Assembly (NCBI GenBank): GCA_021521415.1
Contig: JAIQDT010000231.1
Coordinates: forward strand, 1,736,001-1,800,000
From: Bidens hawaiensis
Taxonomy: Eukaryota > Streptophyta > Magnoliopsida > Asterales > Asteraceae
Length of the DNA stretch: 64,000 nt
Direction: 5' to 3'
Shown: piece after piece, positions 23,369 to 33,600 of the stretch
How positions within the stretch are numbered: the stretch's first letter is position 1
Layout: the number at the start of each line of letters is the position of its first letter
Position numbers and translations under genes: made by a program
Notes under the pieces: model-generated
What the model was told of the DNA's origin: nothing
What the model saw: only the letters and a program-made list of their open reading frames with translations
Database searches by the model: none

Positions 23369-23537
23369 TAGGCCTTAGGCCAAGTTGTTGGGCCTTGGGC
23401 CAAGTGTTGGGCCTTGAGCCAAGTTGTTGGGCCTTGGGCCAAAGTGTTGGGCCTTGGGCCAAGTGTTTGGGCCTTGGGCCAAGTTGTTGGGCCTTAGGCC
23501 AAAGTGTTGGGCCTTGGGCCAAGTTGTTGGGCTTGAA
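23369..23537 (+). repeat. TTGGGCCTTGGGCCAAG tandem array
   Basis: About eight copies of a 19-20 bp unit built on GGGCCTTGGGCCAAGTGTT, itself made of GGCC half-sites and partly self-complementary. Absent from the matching place in C1, so it expanded in, or was gained by, C2. Confidence 0.85.
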
Positions 23538-23954
23538 CGGCCCATTAGGCTAGAGTGTTCTTACTGTCTAGTTTAGTAACGCGTTGTGTATAATTTACAG
23601 GCCCTTGCTTGTGATTGTGCACTAAGGGATTTCCTAGCTCATTGCAGGTGTTCGGTTGATTCAGGTGAGTTCATGATGCCCTTTTTACTCTTTTACATTT
23701 TGGGCTAGCATACTCACCGAAATACAATTTTAAACGATTTTACTCGTTACAGTGAATTGAATAGTTTTACATGGTCTCACTCGTGATGGTGCATTTTGAA
23801 AGCTATATTTGAATTATTTTATATGCCTTAGGATATTTTAGACTCGTTCATGGTCTTGTGTCCTTAAGGGTACATACATTATTGATGGTCTAGACTAGAG
23901 GATGTTAGTAGACTTGGCAGTAATTGAATATGAGTAGACCTATTTATGTTTGCA

Positions 23955-24085
23955 TGCACTGATGTTACGTGTTGGGTTGTACGTGTGCTCGACCCTGATG
24001 TTATTACTTGGATGAGATGTTACGTGTTTGGGTTGTACGTGTGCTCGACCCTGATGTTATTATTTGGACGGTATTTATAGGGATA
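23955..24085 (+). repeat. Repeat pair with GTTGTACGTGTGCTCGACC
   Basis: Two copies of ACGTGTTTGGGTTGTACGTG-type units about 50 bases apart, ending GACCCTGATGTTATTA. Related units recur at 21050, 21258, 24542, 24643 and 24741. Confidence 0.7.
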
Positions 24086-24167
24086 TAAATATATGGATGT
24101 ATATAGATGTCTAAGTACAAATACTTAGTGTTGATGATGGCCTAACTGTTCGTGTCCCGTATTATAT

Positions 24168-24376
24168 TTTAAACTCTTGGAATGTTTTATAATCCAGTTT
24201 TTATATTTAAACTCTTGGAATGTTTTATAATATCGTTTTTATATTTAAACTCTTGGAATGTTTTATAATCCCGTTTTTATATTTAAACTCTTGGAATGTC
24301 TTATAATCTCGCTTTTATATTTAAACTCTTGGAATGTTTTATAATCTCGTTTTGATATTTAAACTCCTGAAATGTT
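24168..24376 (+). repeat. ~40-bp tandem repeats (CTCTTGGAATGTTTTATAAT)
   Basis: Five to six head-to-tail copies of a unit reading CTCTTGGAATGTTTTATAAT then an 8-10 base variable part and TTTTATATTTAAA. One and a half copies stand at the matching place in C1 (about 21411-21470). Confidence 0.85.
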
Positions 24377-24475
24377 TTAAACGAATTTATATAGGCTTGC
24401 TAGCAATGGTAGGCCTTGGGATGTTAAATATATATATGTATATGTATATACATTATTTCTTGGCCTATATTTGGC

Positions 24476-24782
24476 GATGTTGTAGTCGTTTCGACTACTG
24501 AATGTTACGTATGCCTACCTTGTGTTGCATGCGCCGAATGTTACGTGTTTGGGTTGTACGTTTGCTCGACCCCGAATGTTTGTAGTTGTCTCGACTACTG
24601 AATGTTGCGTATGCCTACCTTGTGTTGCATGTGCCGAATGTTACGTGTTTGGGTTGTACGTTTGCTCGACCTTGAATGTTTGTAGTCGTCTCGACTACTG
24701 AATGTTGCGTATGCCTACTTTGTGTTTGCATGCGCTGAATGTTCCGTGTTTGGGTTGTACGTTTTCTCGGCCCTGAATGTTA
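24476..24782 (+). repeat. ~100-bp tandem repeats with CGACTACTGAATGTT
   Basis: Three copies of a block consisting of TAGTCGTCTCGACTACTGAA, GCGTATGCCTACTTTGTG, GCATGCGCTGAATGTTACG and a GTTTGGGTTGTACG stretch, starting near 24480, 24583 and 24684. Confidence 0.85.
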
Positions 24783-24784
24783 AT

Positions 24785-25085
24785 ATTGACGCGGCTGGGT
24801 CAAATATATTACTTGGGGAAGACCCGGGGTGAGGAGGCCCGTATCACGTGTTTGGATGTTAAACCGTGACCGAGTCAAATATATTACTTGAGGATGACCC
24901 GGGGTGAGGAGGCTCGTGTTACGTGATTTTGTTTTATTAAACTGTGACCGAGTTAAATATATTATTTGGGGATTGAGCCGGAGTGAGGAGGCTCGTGTCA
25001 CATGCTTAGGTCTTACCGCGTCCGGGTCAAATATATTACTCGAGTCTTGACTCGTGGTGGAGAGGCCCGTGTACGTGTGTTTGAC
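24785..25085 (+). repeat. ~80-bp tandem repeats with GGGTCAAATATATTACTTGG
   Basis: Four diverged copies of a block with GAGTCAAATATATTACTTG, GACCCGGGGTGAGGAGGC and CGTGT-ACGTG, starting near 24788, 24870, 24946 and 25020. Confidence 0.8.
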
Positions 25086-25659
25086 GATGATTGTATTACT
25101 TGGTGAATTATATATAATTTATTTTATTTATACCTTCTCTATTGTTTATAACTATAGCTTAGAAATAAAGTATGAATTATTGTTTATGAAAACTTGAACT
25201 CACTCAGCTCAAGCTGACTTTGTATGTATGTTAGATTGACTTTCAGGTTAAGGATTAGAGATTTCCGCTCGGACGTGCTAGAGACTACTCGGACGGTTGA
25301 AGGCACATCTAGTCGAAGAATTAATAACGCAAACTGTTTCTTTTAAATTATTACCATAAGTATTTAAATTTTAATTTTGGTCACTTTCCCTGGTTTTGGG
25401 AATTTTGATGTTATCTATTCCGCTGTTTACTACTCTGAAACGATTTTAATGAGATGAAGATTTCAAATAAAACGAATATTTTATTTACAATTGATTTTGG
25501 ACACCTGTACCCGTGTTTTGGGATTTTTAATACTTAAATTTTTCCGCTGTTATTTACACTGAACTTGTGTTAGATACAAAGATTCGTTTGGTTTTAAATT
25601 TTTGTGAATTTGTGGATGAGATTACCAACTGTAGGATTCCCGGGATGCGGGGTCTTACA

Positions 25660-26246
25660 TACTGGCCTTTATCAGGCTAAGTTTATGTACCTTTTGTTAT
25701 CAATGTACAAAATAGTTTGTGAAATAACAGTGTGCTGTTTGATTTATTTGAGTAACCTTTATTGTGATCCATGTTACAGTGTGGTATGTACTTGAATTAA
25801 TATTAATTGGCTTATATTTGATTATCATTATAGAATAGCCCTAAAGAAATCAAATCCTATAAATGATGTGGAAATAGCCAAGAAGATTGCTCGGCAAATG
25901 CAGGTAGTTATCCCATTTATTATACACAAGTAACTGCCGGTGTAAATGCAAATATACAAGTAAACCAACAACCAATCAGTAATGCTCCCCCAACCAACAC
26001 TGAAAATGTCACAAATAATATTCCCCCACCTAATATAAATACTAATCCCAATGCAAATAATCCCCCACCAGAAATAAACACAATCAATAATAATAACCCA
26101 CCTATAAATGTGAACACCGTGGGAAACAATAATCCTCCACCGAACCCAAACAATAACAACCCTAATCCCCCTCGGAGAGAATATTCAATTAAAAACTTCA
26201 TTGCTTATAAACCGATTGACTTCAAGGTCACCGAATGGCCAAACGG
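25660..26246 (+). pseudogene. B1 leader and 5' part of family-B gag, cut by the B2 LTR
   Basis: After a leader to about 25830, a gag-like frame can be read from near 25835 (KKIARQMQ-type piece, then an Asn/Pro-rich stretch from 25960 with NNIPPPNINTNPNANNPPP) to 26246, ending REYSIKNFIAYKPIDFKVTE just before the LTR. B2's gag at 43400-43730 has a similar TTATCATTACAGA junction and Asn-rich start. The gene stops at 26246 where the B2 LTR begins; its continuation is not in the window. Confidence 0.65.
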
Positions 26247-28766
26247 TGTGACATTCGTGACAAAACCGGATACACCTTAGTATTTACACATCGAATAAGT
26301 GTTTAACCGCTTATTGCGTAACGAACGAATGAATAACCGAACGTGTCTGGTTATGACCCGGACATCCAGGGGAGGGGGGGGGGGCATCTATAAGTGATAT
26401 ACGTTGAATATAAGCCTACATATTAGTATTATGGCTTTAGTTCGATAGCAAACCAGTTAAACGAAAACATGCTTGTTTAACTACCCGCTATGGATTTAAA
26501 CGCGAAAGACAGTTCCGAAATGAGCATAGTATCATCCGTTAAGTCGAAAAAGATTTACCAAACACATGTTGGGAACATTTTAAGCGAACCATGAAAACAT
26601 TTTCGATTTTTACAAACACATAGTATGTTTTTCTAAATTTACAATAAATTAGCCGAAAAACACTCGTTTTCGCACTATTTCTCGTACCCGATATATTTTT
26701 CACGCCAAAACCAAACCTGAAATAAATTTGAAATCGGAATTGCACTTACAGCACGGAAAACGAGGTGGAATGGGTTAAACTTGGGGCCCAAGGGAGTCCT
26801 TTTGTTGGCGGCCGCAAGGAGGGGACCCCACCCCCCTTGGATATTTTGTTTCTTAAAGCTTCCAAAACACTCTTTAGCCAAAATAAGAAGAACCAAGACC
26901 TGCTCCAGCTGATCTCCAAGTTTTGACCAAAAACAATAAGGTAAATAATGTTTATAAGTTGTTTTAAACAAGTTTTTATGATTAGAATTGAGTTTGATAA
27001 AGAAAATTCCTATCTATCCATGATAAACACTTCAAAATCATGCAAAATCAGAAGTTGATGTTAAACAAAAGTATGAATCTGATTTGACATGTTTTTTCAC
27101 CATAAACACGGATTAGAGGGTTTAAACGGCGTTTTTACGGTTCAGAAGTTCGGTTTATAACCCTAACCGAAACCCTAACTTTCATGGCTGGTCTCTTGAT
27201 GATAAATGCTTGTTTGTGATATAGGACCTGTATCTAGCTTATATAGAAGCACGAGAACCCGAAAATTGGATTAAGAGAGCGAAAACGGGTGAAAACTGCA
27301 AAGGTAGTGCCGATATACTCGATTACGAGCTGTTTAGGTTAAGGTTATTATGTGAACATTTTTAGATCATAAAATTTTACATGGACATTAGGGGCCATAT
27401 CATTGAGTCCCTGTTAAAATTTGGTAATTTTTCAACCATCCGAGAATATTTGGTGAATTTATTACCGAGTTGGGACGTTTATTTGGGAAAAATAGTTAAA
27501 ATGATTGAAAAATTATGAAATTTTCTGGGTAACTCATATTTGATATAATATGATCACATATGAAATTTGGGGTTATTTGGAAAAATCTAAGTATGGTTTG
27601 TGGGTTCGCGTCTATTTGAATTTTCAAATTCGTTTTTGGCTCGAAAATGATATTTGGCAAGATTGTTAGCTTTTGGAATTACAACAGTTTATTTTGGAAA
27701 GTATTTTGATCACTCAAAAATTTTGGCAGATTTTTTTCGGAAATCATTTGGTATAAATGGACGATTTACGGGCTAAATATAGCATATAAAATGATTTTTT
27801 ATAAATTTAAAAATCAGTAAATAATTCCAGAAATATTTTTATAAAAATCTAAATAATTTAATTGATAAGTGTATAAATTTTCATAATTTAATGAAAAACG
27901 GATCATTAGTCGTGCTAATTTGAATGTTAATTAAATTCGATTTTGATAAAAACCGACGGGTTTGTGATTAACGAACCTGTTAGAATATTTGGACATCAAG
28001 AGCGATCAAAAAGCGTATTTTTGGATTAATTAAGTAAAAATGAACTATTTGTGAGAAATTCGGAAAATTTGGATAGATTGTGCGCGCTTTTCTATAAATC
28101 AAACTGAATAGACGGAAATGAGCCACGTAACGAATCCAGACCTCTACATTGTGATCTTTCTTTATAAATTAATCATTTTATCAACCAACACGTTTAACCA
28201 ATTTTACATCCTTATAAATTTTTTCCAAACGCATAAACAAGCAACTTGGCGCAGCTGGTGAAACGGGGAAAGTGAGCCAAGTTCGGTTTTAAACATTAAA
28301 CATTAAAAAACATCACAATCTAAGCCTATTGACGCTTTCTAGGTGCGAAAGCTATACCCAGACTAGATATACAGCCCAGTCTAGTATGAAGATTATAATA
28401 ATATTAAAATATTAATATTATTATAACATTGACTATAGGGACTAAGAGATAGCAAGGGAAACGAACCCCGAGCAGACCTCGCACTGGTGCCTACAAAACC
28501 ATGAGTTTCATGACCCCTCGTTTCAAACTGTTTACAAACTTATTGGGGGTGAAAAGCATATTTATATACGTTATCTATCTGGAAACCGTTCAGGACACAA
28601 ATTATCTGAACGTTTACATACCAAAAGTCCTTACAAACATAACGATTGAATACGTACGAATGAATGGTGAATAGTATTGTTGAATGATAAATTAATTGGA
28701 CAAGGTACGAATACCAAAACACAGTGAAATTACGCATGAATACAAATACTCTGTGTACTATTAAAC

Positions 28767-28995
28767 ATAACCTGGCCTGTAAGGGCTATGGGTGAATAAC
28801 GTGGTCTGTAACGGGCATGGGCGAATAACGTAGTTTGTAACGGCCATGGGTGAATAACGTGGTCTGTAACGGCCATGAGGAATAACGTGGTTTGTAACGG
28901 CCATGGGGATAAGGTGGTATGTGACGACCATGAGAATAACGTGGGCAGTGGAGGCCACGAGGATATTGTGGGCGGAAAGGGGCCACAGTGTTTGG
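28767..28995 (+). repeat. ~30-bp minisatellite (GGTCTGTAACGGCCATGGG)
   Basis: Seven or so diverging copies of a unit with GTAACGGCCATGGGTGAATA and ACGTGG, grading into GTGGGCGGAAAGGGGCCACAG. The T element inserted at a GCCAC within the related downstream repeats; these continue after the insertion at 40952-41065. Confidence 0.8.
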
Positions 28996-29039
28996 TGAAA
29001 CGTGATAAATACTATATATGTGCATATTTGTATATATAT

Positions 29040-29060
29040 ATATGTGTGTGTGTGTGTGTA
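29040..29060 (+). repeat. (TA)n(TG)n microsatellite
   Basis: A TATATATG run followed by about nine TG dinucleotides inside the B2 LTR. Confidence 0.85.
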
Positions 29061-29116
29061 TACATTGTGTAATGTTGGATTTCACGTGGAACCATTATGA
29101 GCGGAAGGGGGGCCAC

Positions 29117-32100
29117 TGTAACGATTCCGGCAAAATCAGGTATACCCTAACCGGTATATACTATTTATGAGTTATTTAATACTGAATATATGAATTATAA
29201 TGTGTTTATACGAGTATGAATGATTCACAGTACGAATTATACTCGATTATACAGTTAATCGTATTAGAAATACGATTAACCGATTAACGGTTATTGAAGC
29301 CCGAACGTATCAGGGATACATTATAGACGGGGTATATTATATTTAGTGATGTTTACGAAGTATTAAAGCTTCGGGATGAGTGAATTAAAGCACAGAAAAA
29401 GGATTTCGATTTAATGATACGTCGGTACGTTAAACGAAACCTTTAATACCAAACCGAGCAAGAAACGATCGATCAAGCCGAAAAAGATGCACAATTATTA
29501 AAATATGATGTATTAAGTTAATGAAAGTCATGGTTTAAGTTTTTGAAGTTTTTAAATCGGTTTTATATAAATTTCATTTTTAAGCCGAAAAACTACCGTT
29601 TTAGCCTCGTTTTAAGCCGAATTAAACGTTTAACCGAGAAACGAACTGAACCAGATTATCCAAAACATTATCCAGATTACGGAAATCCAAATGAGTGGCC
29701 AAGAATGAACATGTGGGTCCCACCCCACCCCCTCATCACCTCCGGTCGCAACCCCCCCTCATCCCATTTCATTTCATTTTTCTTTTTTGCAAGAAATTCC
29801 ATGTTCTCCCTCCCCTCTCCACAAGATCATGATCCAAAACCGAGCTTTTGTAGCAAGAAAACAAGGTAAAGAATCGAGTTAATCACGTTTCCATCTTCGT
29901 TTCTTGAGTTTATTTGCAAGAAAATGAGGTTTCAAAGATGAAAACCGATTCTTGCATGATCAAGTGATGTATACGGGTTATACAAGGGATCTTGGTCCAA
30001 GAAATGAGTTACACGAATCAAAAACAAAATTTTACGGTTAAATATTTGTTTTTAGTATCATAACCGTAACCATGAAAGAAATGGCTTGATCGTGAGTGTA
30101 ACTTGCTTGGTATTGTGGTATGTTGTTTGTAGGCTCTGTATTTAGTGGTAGATAAGGCGGAAAGATGAGTTTGTAGCTTGTAGTGGCGGAAAACGAAAGG
30201 TATATTCGGTTATGTTCGGTTTTGGGAAATTTGGACAGATTGTTGATGCTTTAGAGTTAGGTCATGAAATTTTACAGAGGTGTTAAACTCATGAAAAGAT
30301 GAGTTTTGTGAATTTTTGGTAATTTTTGGATAGAGGATGAATATTTGGTGAATTTAATGCTCGGTTTTGGCCAAAAATGGTGAAAAATAGTTAAATATCA
30401 TGAAAAATTCTGGAAAATTTTAGATAAGCTTTTCATATCATGTATAAGTCACACACAAAATTAGAGGTCCGTTGGAGAAGTCTAAGTAGGCTTTTCGGTT
30501 AAACGAGTTCTAGGGATTTCTAGCTCGGTTTTGGAAAAAGGGCATGTAAAAGAAGATTTTGGTTCTGGAAAAATTACAGGGGACTATGTGGATGGCAGGG
30601 GACATCCAGGAAAAATTTGGGATTTTTCTAAGGTCGTTTGGTATTTACGACATATTTAGTGTTTAAATGATGTTTAAAAATAGATAAATAAATTTTAAAT
30701 ATAAGAATTAATTCTGGAAATATTTTTATAAAATTCCCCACTATTAAAAAGTGATTTGTGCAAAATTTCAAGATCCGGGAGTAAACGGATAACTTATCGT
30801 GCTGATTATCAAACTTTTAAAGTTAAAACGCGTAAACCGGTGAAGTTCGTTTAAGCGAGCTGACTGGTGTATAAAAACCTTAAAATGAACTATTTTCATA
30901 TAATTGAGTTAAACAAGTAAAAATGAATCATCCGAAAATAAGTCGGATGATTTGGGTATTTTTAACCGATTTTAACGGTTTCCGGTACGCCAAAGACGGA
31001 AACGAGTCCCGCGGCCAATCGGGACGTCTAAACCGAGCTATAATTTCACATTTTAAATTAAATTATCAGACAACCACTATTTTCGGGTCGTGTGTGACCA
31101 AACTCATTTTTGAAACATAAAACGGATATTCGTGCTAGGCACGCAAAACGAGAAAACGACTAATAGAAATTGTGACCATGGAACTCTAAACGACATCACA
31201 ATCTGAGTCCGGAGAAGTATTTCTGGATTAACATTGCCCCCGGAACAGGTACAGTACTGGGTTAACAGTGTCCCCAGATGTACCGATTGATAAGGTTAAA
31301 GATTATATAAACAATAATTGTATAATAACGATTGTAGGGATCATATTACAGATTGGACGTGTTAATTGATAATGATTGTTGTTACCTGCTTGCATGTGCT
31401 AAGGTGAGTTTCACGAGACCCTTTTTATTGAACTGTTTTAAATATTTTCCCGGGGCGGAAAGCATGTTTTTATCAAAGTGTTTAAGTACATGCCGATCGC
31501 ATGGAAATGAATGTATTTATATAATGTTTATTGTACGGGAATCGTACGGTAATGTATTAAAATGGTAATTGTCTGAGTTGTTAATATTGAAAGGTCCCGC
31601 AACAGTGTTCTGGGTTAACAGTGTCCCCAGAGGTTATTGGAAGTGTTCTGGGTTAACAGTGTCCCCAGAGGTTATTGGAAGTGTTCTGGGTTAACAGTGT
31701 CCCCAGAGGTTAGTGTAAGTGTTCTGGGTTAACAGTGTCCCCAGAGGTTATTGGAAGTGTTCTGGGTCAACAATGTCCCCAGAGATTATTAAATGTGTTT
31801 ATGGGTTAACAGTGTCCCCAGATAATATTATATTATGATATGGATTTATCATGGTTTACTAAAATTGTGAAACTCACCAACTATTCGTAGTTGACCCATT
31901 TTCTCACATGCTTTTCAGGTACAATTTAGATGAAGTGATTGCTTACGTGCTAAGTGCTTGATGTGTGTAAGATTTGTGTGCGGGATATTAGGATACATTA
32001 TAACAGATAGAATTATGTATCGTATTGTAAGATGTGTGTATCACCTAGACTTTAATGAAATACAAGATAATGTAATTTGAAGTATATTAGTGCATTCGGT

Positions 32101-32182
32101 TTTCTTTATAAACAATGTGGTTGATATCAGAGGTGTCTGTCGCATCCCGTTTACGTTTCCGCTGCGGTTGCGGGGTGTTATA
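29117..32182 (+). repeat. 5' LTR of the T element
   Basis: Begins TGTAACGATTCCGGCAAAAT, ends GCGGGGTGTTATA; the last bases are TATA where the 3' LTR has TACA. Predicted leader splicing: donor ACAAG|GTAAAG at 29866, acceptor GTTTGTAG ending 30132, 67-nt exon 30133-30199, donor GAAAG|GTATAT, a possible acceptor ATATTACAG near 31351, donor CTAAG|GTGAGTTT at 31404 and acceptor CTTTTCAG ending 31918. An open frame of 108 codons at 29543-29869 recurs in the 3' LTR but is not recognised. Confidence 0.92.
31605..31832 (+). repeat. Six 38-bp tandem repeats in the T 5' LTR
   Basis: Exact 38-base spacing, starts at 31605, 31643, 31681, 31719, 31757 and 31795. Each unit has GTGTTCTGGGTTAACAGTG followed by TCCCCAGAGGTTA. 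Within a unit, CTGGG and CCCAG face each other and GTTAAC is a palindrome. A lone related copy lies at 31254-31280. The array lies inside the predicted intron 31404-31918. Confidence 0.93.
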
Positions 32183-32186
32183 GAAC

Positions 32187-32200
32187 TTGGTATCAGAGCC
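32187..32200 (+). promoter_or_regulatory. Primer-binding site of the T element (initiator-Met tRNA)
   Basis: TTGGTATCAGAGCC four bases after the LTR end, matching the complement of the initiator-Met tRNA 3' end. Confidence 0.9.
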
Positions 32201-33600
32201 ATTGGTTATAAAAGAATTAGGATGTCTTTAAAAGATACCTAAAATATAACCAGTAGCTCAAGTATTATAGGATCTGAATATCAACTAATAATTTATAGTG
32301 ACGAGGTCTGGATGAACTTGGACGGACAAGTGAGTTGTTATGGTCCGGAACATAATAACAGACTTGTCCGCACGAGGGAATTCTGGGGAAGTCACGGGGT
32401 ACATTAATAGGTAAAAATGACAACATATGTGTAAAGTATATAATATTATTTATGTGTGCTAATGTGTATATATATATACGTGCATATCTTGTGGGTACAT
32501 GTATTGAGAAATGGGACCCGGATAAGGAACCGGGGGATGAAATAATAAAAGTACCGAGGATGCTGAAATTCCTAAGAGCATCGGTTGATGATGAGTCTGA
32601 CTTATCGGGTCGTAATTATGATAGTACCAAGTTAGATCTCCCGTTTGACATTAACCAGAAATATCTAGTAACCGTCACTCCCAACAAAAATTGATGAATC
32701 CCTTACCCTACCAACACCGGTACCGTATATCCTAATAACCCCGGATGTTCACCCGAACCGTCGACCCTCACGTACGGACGGATCCGTACCTGAACCCATT
32801 CTTATTCCATTAAGGTAAATAAATAAATAAATAATGATAATAATAAATTTGATAATAAATCAGCAGATAAAAAAAATAAAAAAAAATAATGTATAGAAAT
32901 ATATATATGTATTTCTCATTCTCAGACATATGAGTCATACCACCTCCAAATCGAGAATTACCGATTTTAACGAACCTAGAACGCCTGAGGACATTGACAG
33001 AGCAAGTGATAGAATTTCCCATAATAGTAATTATTAATATTTGAAGGCAACCCATGTTGCGCGATTACCTTGAACCTTGCAACTCCCTATGTTATCCTTA
33101 TATCCGTTAGATGCCTACGCCCATGTATGCTCGAATAGAATGATTACCCATACACAAAGAGGTGTTGGAGTCATGATAGCATAGTTGGCTGTTCGTTCGT
33201 AGATGGTATACCGTGTATGTCGGATATACAAATAGACACGGATATTATAACTCCGTGGTACGTAATCATTTGGTGCTCACGGTGAGCATGTATCGGTTAT
33301 GCTGACATGTAGAAGGATATTGAAATCATGAATATTAAACATTGATTTTTGTTGAGAAAGATCTATATGTCAGGTGGTGACAAGGGTTATGAACCATATT
33401 TAGACGTTAACCGACGTCAGGTTAAGTCTATATGTTATTATATTTGTGGGACATATATACTAGATGCCGGTATGTGTAATATATATGATAATATTTGGTG
33501 TGTATGTGTACCTGTTGGTATGATTGAGCTGGTAACGAGTTATATGGTGAGATTAGTATTGATTACTGCGTACGGGATGAGTAAGGCAGAATGACATAAA
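32201..33600 (+). other. T element leader, no gene recognised
   Basis: About 1.4 kb between the primer-binding site and the first gag-like sequence. A short open frame at 32452-32694 has no recognisable domain. Includes an A-rich run near 32815-32890. Long untranslated leaders are normal in Tekay-type elements. Confidence 0.6.

Larger units (their letters stand above)
21934..25659 (+). mobile_element. Solo LTR C2 of gypsy family C, duplication TACTG
   Basis: 3726 bp, beginning TGTAACGCCCGTAAATTTC and ending GGATGCGGGGTCTTACA, flanked by TACTG at 21929-21933 and 25660-25664. Same family as C1 but 850 bp longer, mainly through tandem repeats. Predicted splice sites match C1: intron 22235-22357, exon 22358-22440 (83 nt, same length as C1), donor AGAAAG|GTATAA, donor ATTCAG|GTGAGTT at 23665 and acceptor GACTTTCAG ending 25246. 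No internal region. Confidence 0.92.
26247..29116 (+). repeat. Family B LTR, copy B2, part 1
   Basis: Begins TGTGACATTCGTGACAAAAC. Alignable with B1 to 18930 and with B3 (48285 onwards) to about 28570. Predicted splice set: donor AATAAG|GTAAAT at 26941, acceptor GATATAG ending 27224, 79-nt exon 27225-27303, donor GCAAAG|GTAGTG. The later donor conserved in T and C (GGTGAGTTTCATGA) reads CCATGAGTTTCATGACCCC at 28499, so it is lost here. The LTR is interrupted at 29116 by the complete T element and resumes at 40952. Confidence 0.8.

Noticed and set aside
23313..23522. Minus-strand ORF with repeated WPKAQQLG peptides
   Set aside because: A reading of the GGGCC tandem array; open only because the unit lacks stops in that frame.
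25920..26201. Minus-strand ORF rich in Gly, Leu and Phe, like a membrane protein
   Set aside because: It is the complement of the Asn/Pro-rich gag stretch of B1; the hydrophobic look comes from reading low-complexity AAT and CCC codons backwards.
28786..29085. ORFs over the minisatellite with repeated RYKPRYS-type peptides, both strands
   Set aside because: Products of the tandem repeat, no start context or conservation outside it.
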